A stretch of 64,000 nt of DNA from an uncultured Poribacteria bacterium (lineage in GTDB: Bacteria; Poribacteria; WGA-4E; WGA-3G), in assembly GCA_951828385.1 (NCBI GenBank), contig OX639973.1:4145200-4209199 (forward strand). Direction: 5' to 3'. The notes beneath the pieces are model-generated. The model did no database searches, had not been told where the DNA came from, and saw only the letters and a list, made by a program, of their open reading frames with translations. The translations under genes and the position numbers were made by a program. Of the stretch, positions 43,305-51,423 are shown piece after piece (the stretch's first letter is position 1; each line of letters starts with the position of its first letter).

Positions 43305-44696
43305 TTACTCTTCTCCCCACACAATGTCATCCTGAATCCTGTTCATGTCATCAATCGTATTGTCAAAGCTGCTGACCCCGATGCCGAACTCGGAATGGAC
43401 CTTAGCCTTTACGAGTGTGTGCCCCCTTCTTCGTCTCTTTTGTCCTTCTTCTAATGGCAGTAATGCTTTTTCCGCCACATATACTTTGACTTGATCGGCA
43501 TGAATCAACTCACTGTCACGATAGCCATTTTCCTCGGCTATTCTTTTCAAGTGTGGCTTATCGTGGTTGAGCATGATAAGCGTATTCAATTCCTTAATAA
43601 TGTAATCGCTGTGGGTGGTTACAAAGACTTTAACGCCTATATTCGCGAGTCGTGCAAAGAGTCTGGCGATGCGGCGTTGGTTTTCTGGATGCAGGCTTAA
43701 CTCCGGTTCGTCTACCATAAGCAAATCGCCTTTTTCAGCGACGTGACGCAGATAAAAACCGATGTCCAAGAGTGAACGGACAGCACTTGAACTTTGGTCC
43801 ATCGTCAGTTTTAACTTCGTGCCTTTGGGGCTATAGTAGAGTTGATCGTTTTGTGTAATAGTATATTTACCACCAATAATGTCTGCGAAATCGTCCAAGA
43901 CTTCAGGGTATTCTTTGGCGATGAAACTTTTACTTTTGGCGATATCTTCAAAACCTCGAGCAAAGTCAACATTGTCTTCTACCGGCGAAGGGTAAGTTTG
44001 GTGGACTTTGAATAATAATTCTAGCGGATCAATTTTTTGGCCCGCTCGCCCCATTTCCTCAACCAGTCGGTTCCGAGCAAAATCGAGTTCCCTCCGAAAA
44101 ATCGCGACACCAGTGCGCTCAGCTGAAGATATAAATGGTTTGGGCAGAGAATCAGAAAAAATAACGTCGGTAATAATGCTCTCAACAACCATTCTTGCAA
44201 AGTGGGAGTCAATTTTTCTTTCTTCTTTTTCAATCCCTATAGTAACTGTTAGCACCTCACTGCCCTTGTGCTTTGAATACTCGAAATTTCCTCTTTGAGG
44301 AGGTTCAATCCTTTGATTGATTTCTTTGTCACGAATATCGTTTTCACTTGTATGAAGGTGAAATTCGCTAGACTGAAACATACCCTCAGGTGCTGCAAAA
44401 ATTTGATCCAATCGCTCAACATAGTCTTCGCATGCTTCTGCAAGCATCTGATTTACCTTTCTGACATATTGCGCCAGATCAATCTTAAGGGCACCATCTG
44501 TAAGCAAACTACGGGGTTGGCGACGATCAATCGGAATGTTAATTAATTTACGCCAAGACTTTAAGAAACCGTACAGCGCATAGGTGGCATAGGTTTTGCC
44601 GGTGTTGTTTTCACCACAAATAAGCGTCAAATCGCCGAGCGAAAATTCTGCCTGCTTCAAAATTCCGATGTTTTTTAAGCGTACTGTCAAACTCAT
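43305..44696 (-). CDS. SMC/ABC-type AAA ATPase of the defence-like block
   Basis: The 463-residue protein starts MSLTVRLKNIGILKQAEFSLGDLTLI, with Walker A GENNTGKT near residues 28-35. The region about 60-270 is an insertion with a helical pattern, as in OLD and RloA-like ATPases. The degenerate signature SSSAVRSLLDIGFYLR leads to Walker B LLMVDEPELSLHPENQ (Asp329, Glu330) and a switch His in VTTHSDYI. The carboxy end is basic (GQKRRRRGHT) and may touch nucleic acid. No Toprim domain is attached. It is coupled to the small gene downstream, and its start overlaps the stop of the Mod-tail remnant. Confidence 0.85.
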   Translation of the reverse strand: MSLTVRLKNIGILKQAEFSLGDLTLICGENNTGKTYATYALYGFLKSWRKLINIPIDRRQPRSLLTDGALKIDLAQYVRKVNQMLAEACEDYVERLDQIFAAPEGMFQSSEFHLHTSENDIRDKEINQRIEPPQRGNFEYSKHKGSEVLTVTIGIEKEERKIDSHFARMVVESIITDVIFSDSLPKPFISSAERTGVAIFRRELDFARNRLVEEMGRAGQKIDPLELLFKVHQTYPSPVEDNVDFARGFEDIAKSKSFIAKEYPEVLDDFADIIGGKYTITQNDQLYYSPKGTKLKLTMDQSSSAVRSLLDIGFYLRHVAEKGDLLMVDEPELSLHPENQRRIARLFARLANIGVKVFVTTHSDYIIKELNTLIMLNHDKPHLKRIAEENGYRDSELIHADQVKVYVAEKALLPLEEGQKRRRRGHTLVKAKVHSEFGIGVSSFDNTIDDMNRIQDDIVWGEE

Positions 44697-44743
44697 AATG
44701 ATACCTCTACAATTGTCGTTATGTCATCGTCATCATCGCCCAT
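44693..44743 (-). pseudogene. Remnant of a methyltransferase (Mod) carboxy terminus
   Basis: A 17-codon frame reads MGDDDDDITTIVEVSL and stops in a TGA that overlaps the ATG of the ATPase gene. Its end matches the last residues of the Mod protein at 46730 (GNDTMTIVEVLV). The DNA is also shared: ACAATTGTAGAGGT is identical in both places, and both are followed within ten bases by the start of an ATPase gene. It looks like a scar left when other genes were inserted behind mod, or by duplication of the junction. Confidence 0.6.
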
Positions 44744-44770
44744 GGTTTCTCGGACTGCTTGGTTGAATCT

Positions 44771-45082
44771 CTAAGGATCTTTGAAATACAATTTGGCATT
44801 ATCAACAACGCGCTTTAACAACGCAAGATCGTTTTGCTCTACATCCTCAACTTTCAACAAGTCTCGGATGTGCTTTTCGTTGAAGGTTCCATATAATTGA
44901 CCAATAGAGGCGTTTAGGAAAGCCGCTGTCAGTGTTGTGACGTTGCGAAATGAGAGCAAGATATCTCGATCTGCTTTAAGCGCAGCTGCAAGTCGTTGAT
45001 AAACTTTCTGTCCATCACTGGAAGTGACGCACAAAGGACTCCCCACGACTTCAAATATGGATATTCTAATATATTTTCGCAC
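44771..45082 (-). CDS. STAS-like domain protein (DUF4325)
   Basis: The GTG start at 45082 follows AAGGA. The 103-residue product matches DUF4325: GSPLCVTSSDGQKVYQRLAAALKADRDILLSFRNVTTLTAAFLNASIGQLYGTF, then DLLKVEDVEQNDLALLKRVVDNAKLYF. This is a small alpha/beta domain related to STAS, used for protein-protein contact. It is encoded between the two ATPase genes, so it probably regulates one of them. It has no catalytic motif of its own. Confidence 0.75.
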   Translation of the reverse strand: MRKYIRISIFEVVGSPLCVTSSDGQKVYQRLAAALKADRDILLSFRNVTTLTAAFLNASIGQLYGTFNEKHIRDLLKVEDVEQNDLALLKRVVDNAKLYFKDP

Positions 45083-45194
45083 AGTTATGTCCTTAAAAGA
45101 TGTTTCCCGCTTCCATTCCGGAAGTAGGTCTGCAAGGATGTATGTTTACCGTTGGGACTATTTTCTACCTGAGGTCATTGTGCCTTCCTCTACG

Positions 45195-46733
45195 TTAAGT
45201 CCCAAAAATATCTTTTTCCAATTCTTGATAAACAGTCATATCTTCACTGAACAAAGGAGCAAGCACATCAGACAGAAATTCTTCTCTATCGTCTCCAACG
45301 ATCAATCCGTATCCCTTACTAATTTTTTGATATATTTGTCCGCTCTTTGCTTTAGCATCGTTTCCGGTAATGCCTTTTAATTCTTGCAATTGGCACGCAT
45401 CTAAACCGTTCTCATCAGCGAATTTTTTCAGCACTTCGTCATCAATAAGATAATCTTCTATACGGCGGTGAGTCAAAACACGGATTCCTTCTTGGATGAG
45501 TTCATCACGTTTTTCATCAAGCAAACCATTGCGATCTCGTACAACGAAGATTTCTGCTTTTTGTATGACATCCTGAAGTACAGGAATGATTTTATTTAAT
45601 TCCGATTTGCCTCCGGCTGAAACAAACAAAGCGTCAGGATAACTTTTAGCGAAAATCTTATTGTAGCAACGGGCATCAAAAGCTGCACTATTTGGATCTG
45701 ATTCGCAAACAATAATTTTCTCTGGTGCCAACAAGCCGGAAAGATCCTCTAAAACGCTCTGATGGAGCTTTTGCCAAAGTTCACGGTCCGGTCTTGTAAT
45801 CGGTTCTATGTTGACTTCCTTGTCAAAATTGCGATCAGAGAGATCCAAGTAGACTACTTCTCCCGGATTTTCCTCTAAGATTTTTTTTGATGCCCGTAAA
45901 ATTCCAATGGAGTGTGTGCCAAGCCAAAGTTGTGACTTCTCAGGAATCAAGTCATACAAAATCTTGAGTAATTCGCTTTGGGCACTCAACCCCATATGTG
46001 CTTCCGGTTCGTCAATACACATTGCTGCATTCGGGTAATATTCTCTCCTGACGATAAAATCAAGAAGCAAATCAAAAGCTGCTTTCTCGCCTCCTGATAG
46101 ATTGACGTAATTATACTTTTTAGCCTCTCCTTTTTCAAAATAGAAAGTACCTTTACCCTCGGGATCTTCCAAAGAATGCAATCTCAAGTCAGGAAAGACA
46201 GATTGTAAGGAATCACGAACCTGACCTATAACCTGTTCCCTAATCTCCACATTATCGCGAACTTGACTGTCAAAGACTTTTTCCATTATCTGTCCATATA
46301 TTCTTTGATAATTTCTTTGAACTTCAGCATCGGATGTGGAAAAATTACGCCCTGCGCTGCGTCCATATTCGCTCTCATCAATTTTTTCCACCGTAGAAAC
46401 ACTAAATTTTGAAGTATGCCGATACGCCGAGCGCATATAACAAGCTTCTCCCAAATTTGAAGGAGGATCATCAGCCTCAATAGTTACGCCGAGACTGCTA
46501 AAGCGCGGGTTTGAACGAGAAGCTGCAGGCTGTCCGTCTTTCTGATGGTATTCAGGATCGTACCTAACAAAATTGTGATCTTTTCCCCAGGCATTAATGG
46601 CCTCAAACAAGGATGATTTTCCGCTTCCACTGGGACCAACTAAAATAACAAGTTTCGCTGTGTCCGGAATATCTTCAATTATTAGGTTAGTAAATCGCTT
46701 ATAACCTTCCAAACGTATGGATCTGATTCTCAC
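45195..46733 (-). CDS. AAA ATPase fused to a Toprim-like (DUF4435-like) domain
   Basis: The start is a GTG that overlaps the mod stop as GTGA, with AGAGG upstream, so translation is coupled. The 512-residue protein has Walker A GPSGSGKSS (33-41), a central helical part, signature LSGGEKAAFDLL (212-223), Walker B MCIDEPEAHM (238-247) and a switch His in LGTHSIGIL. From about 338 a second domain reads KIIVCESDPNSAAFDARCYNKIF, FVSAGGKSELNKI, EIFVVRDRNG and RRIEDYLIDDEVL. It keeps the Toprim Glu (344) and Asp (400), but D-R-N replaces DxD. ATPase plus DUF4435-like Toprim is the composition of the PARIS defence system (AriA and AriB), here in one chain. OLD nucleases are another relative. Confidence 0.8.
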   Translation of the reverse strand: MRIRSIRLEGYKRFTNLIIEDIPDTAKLVILVGPSGSGKSSLFEAINAWGKDHNFVRYDPEYHQKDGQPAASRSNPRFSSLGVTIEADDPPSNLGEACYMRSAYRHTSKFSVSTVEKIDESEYGRSAGRNFSTSDAEVQRNYQRIYGQIMEKVFDSQVRDNVEIREQVIGQVRDSLQSVFPDLRLHSLEDPEGKGTFYFEKGEAKKYNYVNLSGGEKAAFDLLLDFIVRREYYPNAAMCIDEPEAHMGLSAQSELLKILYDLIPEKSQLWLGTHSIGILRASKKILEENPGEVVYLDLSDRNFDKEVNIEPITRPDRELWQKLHQSVLEDLSGLLAPEKIIVCESDPNSAAFDARCYNKIFAKSYPDALFVSAGGKSELNKIIPVLQDVIQKAEIFVVRDRNGLLDEKRDELIQEGIRVLTHRRIEDYLIDDEVLKKFADENGLDACQLQELKGITGNDAKAKSGQIYQKISKGYGLIVGDDREEFLSDVLAPLFSEDMTVYQELEKDIFGT

Positions 46734-48850
46734 ACCAACACCTCTACAATTGTCATTGTATCATTGCCAAAAATATCTACTACTTTGATAGCGAGTTTGC
46801 GGGGGCCGGGTTCGCATTCGTGGGCGACGCTGGTTAGTTCTAACGAGCGGTCTTTCTTGGTACGGAAACTTTGCCACTCATTTTCAAAAACATAGTCGCC
46901 TGTCCACTGTTCTTCCCACTCGCCTGTTTGTGAATCTTGCATGCGGATAATTTCTTGTTTGCTCTCAAAGTCGAAATCGACTGACCAGTAATCAATCCAG
47001 TCTGTCCAGTGTTTGGTTAGCATCTCGCGACTCACAATTCCATCTGCGTCTTTGCTGACCTTTGCGACCTGCCCCTTCTCCACGACGATTCGACTGCTCC
47101 TGTTTTTGAGTGTCTGCTCAGCGTGGGAGATGGAATCCTGTGAGTAAAAGACAGAAAAATCGGTTAACTCTACTGCGATGGTTGTGGGTTTGTGTCTCTC
47201 TCCTGCTGTGATGTGCGGTTTGACTTCAATAAACGCCATGTCGTGGAACACCACCTGTCCTTGCTCTACTGCGCGTTTGTCGAAAACTTCAGCAGGGATG
47301 AATTTGGGTGCGATATTGATGCCTTTGCTTTTTGCTTCATCCAGCACATTGGGAAACAGTCCCATCTCAAACTCAAAACCGAGAACGTCCACGCGCGTGA
47401 TCTGATGCCTACGACATTCAAGGATAATTTCTTCGACGAACAGACGCGTCACCGGCAGGTTAACGGGACCGACTGCGACAAGTCTTCCTGCTTTTTTACC
47501 CTGAAAATTGGTGAAACTGTCTGTTTTCTCGGCAGCGTAAGCGCGCAAGATGAGATCAGTAAACGCTTTTTCCCTCTCTACCGATTGCTTCTGCTGTTCA
47601 GCCTGACGTAGGTTCGGATTGACACCGATGTAGTGCTGCCGTTCGTATTTGCCGAGGTTAAGGATTTCAAAGGCGCGGTAGTTTTCGCCATTCGCTTTTA
47701 GTTGACGCTGTACGCCTATCATCCGCTTGCGTGTGGTATGGATGGCAAACTTGCCGAGGTCTGTGGCAATCCATTTGCGTCCCAGTTTTTCGGCAACGGC
47801 AGCAGTGGTACCGGAACCGCAGAAGAAGTCAGCGACGAGATCGCCTTCGTTTGAAGAAGCTTTAATGATACGCTCAAGAAGAGTTTCCGGTTTTTGGGTG
47901 GGGTAACCGAGAATCTCACCTCCAATATTCAACATAGGAATTCGCCAAACACTATTCACAAGTTTATCAACTACTTCAACATACAGAATCTTGCCATCTT
48001 GATTTCGCACAACGTCCGCTTTTTTAGTGGTAGAATTAAATTTTCGCATGGGTTGCCGTTTAACTTTACCGTCATCAAACGGCTCACGCTGCTCGTTCCA
48101 AACAAAATTATTGCTTTTAATGAAATGAAAAAGCACATCATGCACTTGATGGAATTTTTTTGATTTTGCCTTTAATCCAGAGTTTGGATAGAACCATATA
48201 ATTTCGTTACGAAAATTCCCAAAAATCTCATCTAACACCGATCTGATATAATTATTAACCCGCCAATCACAATGCACGTAGATGCTCCCGTCGTCTGCAA
48301 GTAAATCTCGCATTAGGATCAAACGCTCGTAAATCATGGCTAAAAACGAATCCGCCCCTCTGCCCCAGGTGTCGCGATAGGCGATCTCTTCAAGGATATT
48401 GGGATCTTTAGTAAAGACTTCCTCACCAATCTCAATATTCATAGAAAAATCCGCACCTACGTCAAAGGGTGGATCGATATAGATGAGTTTGAGTCCGCCT
48501 TGTGCTTCTATCTCGTCGCGCAGGGGCCCGTTCTTGAGGGATGACAAGACCAATTTGTTGTCGCCCCAGATAAGTTTGTTTGTCCAACCCTTGCGTTGAC
48601 GACCGCGTGTATCAAATAAACCGAGTTGCATATTGTCTTCAGAGGGTTTTTCGGCGCGGGGTTCGTCTACCTGCTCGATTGTCTGAAATGGCAGGACGAT
48701 GTTACAGACTTCGTTGGTTTTTCCGTTCCAGACGAGTTCTACCTCGCGTTTGTCTTCAAACAGAAGAAAGCGGTATTTGTCGGGCAACGGTTTGTCTGCC
48801 TCAATGAAGCGGATGATTTCTTGTTGTTCTTGTTCGGTGAGTCTTGGCAT
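46730..48850 (-). CDS. mod: DNA N6-adenine methyltransferase, type III-like Mod
   Basis: The 706-residue protein is a beta-class amino-methyltransferase: catalytic motif IV (DPPF, KLIYIDPPFDVGADF, near 126-129) precedes SAM motif I (VADFFCGSGTTAAVAEKLGRKW), the order typical of Mod subunits. An amino-terminal LFEDKREVELVWNGKT segment and the long carboxy half (VLGFEFEMGLFPNV, EVKPHITAG) are usual in Mod proteins paired with Res helicases. It would set the recognition sequence, and with Res it forms a restriction-modification pair. In contrast to common type III operons, Res is not next to it: three other genes and a repeat cluster lie between. Confidence 0.9.
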   Translation of the reverse strand: MPRLTEQEQQEIIRFIEADKPLPDKYRFLLFEDKREVELVWNGKTNEVCNIVLPFQTIEQVDEPRAEKPSEDNMQLGLFDTRGRQRKGWTNKLIWGDNKLVLSSLKNGPLRDEIEAQGGLKLIYIDPPFDVGADFSMNIEIGEEVFTKDPNILEEIAYRDTWGRGADSFLAMIYERLILMRDLLADDGSIYVHCDWRVNNYIRSVLDEIFGNFRNEIIWFYPNSGLKAKSKKFHQVHDVLFHFIKSNNFVWNEQREPFDDGKVKRQPMRKFNSTTKKADVVRNQDGKILYVEVVDKLVNSVWRIPMLNIGGEILGYPTQKPETLLERIIKASSNEGDLVADFFCGSGTTAAVAEKLGRKWIATDLGKFAIHTTRKRMIGVQRQLKANGENYRAFEILNLGKYERQHYIGVNPNLRQAEQQKQSVEREKAFTDLILRAYAAEKTDSFTNFQGKKAGRLVAVGPVNLPVTRLFVEEIILECRRHQITRVDVLGFEFEMGLFPNVLDEAKSKGINIAPKFIPAEVFDKRAVEQGQVVFHDMAFIEVKPHITAGERHKPTTIAVELTDFSVFYSQDSISHAEQTLKNRSSRIVVEKGQVAKVSKDADGIVSREMLTKHWTDWIDYWSVDFDFESKQEIIRMQDSQTGEWEEQWTGDYVFENEWQSFRTKKDRSLELTSVAHECEPGPRKLAIKVVDIFGNDTMTIVEVLV

Positions 48851-48858
48851 AGGCTGTC

Positions 48859-49383
48859 TTATCCTTCACTATTTTTTCTTAGGGCTGCCTGCTTTGTTTT
48901 GTTTGCTTCAAGGGCTTGCACTGCCGGATCGCTGATCTTGTCTGCTCCGTCTACTTCAAGGACCTGCACAACAGGATCACCTGTTTGAACTGAACTGTTA
49001 TCCTCATCAAGCATATCAGGAGTGTCGCCTGATTTTTTCAATGACTCATACTTTGTCACCCAATTGGGTGGCATAAGAGCTCGAGCGATCGGTCCATATC
49101 CCAGAGCGGGATATAAAGCAACTCCCCCGATATTAATTTGTTTTGATCTGTATGTAGATGCCACAGCCAATCTATCTTGAACATAGGTGATCTTCACTCT
49201 GACTCTTGGACGTTCAATAGAACCTAACACTTCATCTGTATCCGGATCTTTTATATCTTGCCCTTGAGCATCCATCACATCAAAATACATACCAACATCT
49301 ACGCCGTGTGCTGTTCCGATGTTTATTGCTATTTCCCGCTCGTTAAGCACGCGTGCGACTTTTCCGCGAATAGGTTCAGTCAT
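48859..49383 (-). CDS. FlgT_C-like small protein
   Basis: The ATG at 49383 overlaps the stop of the previous gene (ATGACTGA) and follows GGGGGACAACA. A longer frame to 49413 is less likely. The 174-residue product starts GKVARVLNEREIAINIGTAHGVDVGMYFDVM, then IKDPDTDEVLGSIERPRVRVKITYVQDRLAVAST, which is the pattern of the FlgT carboxy-terminal domain family, a small beta barrel. No signal peptide is seen, so the flagellar role of FlgT does not apply. The remaining 90 residues are low in pattern. It is translationally linked to the membrane protein and precedes mod by nine bases. Confidence 0.65.
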   Translation of the reverse strand: MTEPIRGKVARVLNEREIAINIGTAHGVDVGMYFDVMDAQGQDIKDPDTDEVLGSIERPRVRVKITYVQDRLAVASTYRSKQINIGGVALYPALGYGPIARALMPPNWVTKYESLKKSGDTPDMLDEDNSSVQTGDPVVQVLEVDGADKISDPAVQALEANKTKQAALRKNSEG

Positions 49384-49945
49384 TGTTGTCCCCCAATGTC
49401 TGGTCAGGTACAAGTGTCTGTATCAAATTTTGTAACTCTTCAGATGTTATGGTTTCTTCTCGGAGTTTTTGTATCAAATCTTCCAATTCTTCTTTGAGGA
49501 TGTCACGCCAATTTTCAATTGCATCATCTGCGGTAGCCAACTGTTCGCCAAAGATACCTAAAAGATATGCACGGATAATGTTGTAATTCTCACGTGATTC
49601 AAAATTCTGCGATGATTCGGTTACCGCGGCTGCACGAGTAACGCTTTTATATAAAGATACAAGGTAGCGGACAGCATTCCGCGCGTGTGGTTTGAGAATT
49701 TCATCTCTTGCCTTTTCAACTGACTGTTTCCCAACCCAATACGAAACACCGCACCCGATTGATAAAAAAATGAATTGCAATAAGACATTTTCCATGCTGC
49801 TCAAATCTCGTATTGCTGCAATGATCACGAAAACAACCGTCGATCCAAAGACAATTAAACCGATTAAACCTGGCCAAATCCATTGCGATTTTTTTTGTTT
49901 GTCGTAATTATTTTTTTGTTTTTCCAATTTAATGCCTCTTATCAA
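49376..49945 (-). CDS. Two-helix membrane protein of the defence-like block
   Basis: The 189-residue product has a basic start (LEKQKNNYDKQKKSQ), helix one (WIWPGLIGLIVFGSTVVFVIIAAI) and helix two (VLLQFIFLSIGCGVSYWVG). About 120 cytoplasmic residues are helical and end in a Glu-rich coiled coil (DILKEELEDLIQKLREETITSEELQNL). No family was recognised. Between a ParA-like gene and the FlgT_C-like gene, it may serve as a membrane anchor or effector of a defence complex. The function is inferred only from place. Confidence 0.6.
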   Translation of the reverse strand: MIRGIKLEKQKNNYDKQKKSQWIWPGLIGLIVFGSTVVFVIIAAIRDLSSMENVLLQFIFLSIGCGVSYWVGKQSVEKARDEILKPHARNAVRYLVSLYKSVTRAAAVTESSQNFESRENYNIIRAYLLGIFGEQLATADDAIENWRDILKEELEDLIQKLREETITSEELQNLIQTLVPDQTLGDNND

Positions 49946-49977
49946 ATATCGATCATGACTAATGACACAAGAAACCT

Positions 49978-51003
49978 CTAAAGATACGCCACAAAATTGG
50001 CAAGTGCATCCTGAAACTGCCTCAATGCCTCGGGCTCAAGTTGGACTTGCCTACCTCGAAACTTATTGAGTCCGGGTTGAAGGCGATATAAGGGGATTCC
50101 TGTTGTTATCATCATACATGCACTGTGATAATCAGGTATTTCTATGAACCTCTCGCTCGGTAATGCTCTTGGGGTTGCATAGACTTGACGGTGTTTTTTG
50201 TGAAGAACATCCAAAGTTTTCTTGATAGATACACTCACAGCCTCGAAAGCCTTGCTTGCCTTGTCTTCATGGAGCATGATACGGTTACTGACGAAAGTGT
50301 GAAGTTTCGGAATTGCGAGTCCCTCTTCTTTCGCCCTTTTGGCAAAGTTGAGTCGGGCGTAAGTTTCCATTTTTGGGTTACCCATACCGTTGCCATAGAG
50401 CAGCGCGATGACATTCTCCACAGCCCGACGTGAACCATCATCAGAGGTAAAAGGCACGACAACGTTCTCTGCGGCAGCGAGTGCCAGTTGGGTATAGATA
50501 GCAAAACTCGGACTACAGTCAATGATAAAAATCATATCTCTGTTTCCACTCCGCTGACGCAAGGCAACGGTCAAGTCTTTGATCCAACCAAGTACCTGTT
50601 TCCACGCGTCTTCTGGAAGATCAAACTGAGATGTCTGGCGAATTGCTCCTGAGAGAATTTCCAGCAGATTATCACCAGACACTAAAAGCAAATTGACCGG
50701 AAGTTTTGCATTAAAGTCCCGAGGACGACACACGTAGGAGGACACATCCTTGAGGGGCCGGAAAGGTGAATTTAGGCGTGCTTCAAGGTAACCTGCAACT
50801 GTAGCACGGGGTGTTTGCCCTATCAGTTTATGAATCACATCCGGATTAGAGAGCAAAGTTTCAGAGATGTTCGCTTGTGGGCAGAGGTCTATAACATACA
50901 CATCTGTGTCTGGATAAGTACGGGCATATTCGGTTGCTGCAACAAAGCTTAAGAAACTCTTGCCAACCCCTCCTTTATTGTTCCAGAACGCGTAAGCTGT
51001 CAT
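49978..51003 (-). CDS. ParA/MinD-like P-loop ATPase
   Basis: The 341-residue protein starts MTAYAFWNNKGGVGKSFLSF, with the deviant Walker A KGGVGKS (10-16) that defines the ParA/MinD group. DVYVIDLCPQANISE is the A' motif and MIFIIDCSPSFAIY the Walker B. LLYGNGMGNPKMET and the FVSNRIMLHEDKA segment are less usual. AGGGGAGTTGCATT precedes the ATG. No ParB gene or parS-like site is next to it, so it is probably not for chromosome partition. It lies between Res and Mod. Confidence 0.85.
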   Translation of the reverse strand: MTAYAFWNNKGGVGKSFLSFVAATEYARTYPDTDVYVIDLCPQANISETLLSNPDVIHKLIGQTPRATVAGYLEARLNSPFRPLKDVSSYVCRPRDFNAKLPVNLLLVSGDNLLEILSGAIRQTSQFDLPEDAWKQVLGWIKDLTVALRQRSGNRDMIFIIDCSPSFAIYTQLALAAAENVVVPFTSDDGSRRAVENVIALLYGNGMGNPKMETYARLNFAKRAKEEGLAIPKLHTFVSNRIMLHEDKASKAFEAVSVSIKKTLDVLHKKHRQVYATPRALPSERFIEIPDYHSACMMITTGIPLYRLQPGLNKFRGRQVQLEPEALRQFQDALANFVAYL

Positions 51004-51185
51004 AATGCAACTCCCCTCTCAGAAATGAGAAAAATTGTAAAAGATGTCTAATATTCTAACATCAATTGGTATGGTGTGTCAAGTAGTTTTCGCGTTTTGC
51101 GTGTGTAAATATTTTGTCAATTGTCGTCTGAATGCAGGTCGCATTTGGGCGAGTGCGCAGCAAATCACGGATTGGAAAATACCTG

Positions 51186-51342
51186 CCACAGACTAACAGT
51201 CTATGCTACAGGAAGACCATAAGAAACCAACGGTCTCCTATGCTACAGCGGATGCGTGCCACAGACCAACAGTCTATGCTATAAGAAGACCACAGGCTAA
51301 CAGCCTATGGTACAGCACACAGACTAACAGTCTATGCTACAG
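51186..51342. repeat. Cluster of five palindromic ACAGACTAACAGTCT-type units
   Basis: Five imperfect copies of a short palindromic unit (CACAGACTAACAGTCTATGC then TACAG) lie in tandem at about 51186-51211, 51212-51247, 51257-51286, 51289-51314 and 51316-51342. Each pairs AGACT with AGTCT (or AGGCT with AGCCT). Some copies carry compensating changes, for example GGCTAACAGCC in the fourth, so base pairing is kept. Spacers are short and irregular. The cluster fills the gap between Res and the ParA-like gene. The rest of 51004-51423 shows nothing else besides the palindrome at 51388. Confidence 0.7.
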
Positions 51343-51387
51343 GGCCTCATTTTTATTTATCGCTGTCAAAAACTTTGCACACCCGTC

Positions 51388-51403
51388 GCGATCGGGAGAT
51401 CGC
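51388..51403. repeat. Short palindromic repeat GCGATC-GGGA-GATCGC
   Basis: A perfect six-pair hairpin with a GGGA loop followed by TCCTACC. It is the same type as 12459-12480 and ends 21 bases before the Res stop codon. No T run follows it on either strand, so it is a dispersed repeat rather than a standard terminator. Confidence 0.6.
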
Positions 51404-51423
51404 TCCTACCCCATAAATGCATT

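Noticed and set aside
51186-51342. A CRISPR array
   Set aside because: Units are palindromic, diverged and unevenly spaced with almost no spacers, and no cas gene is near.
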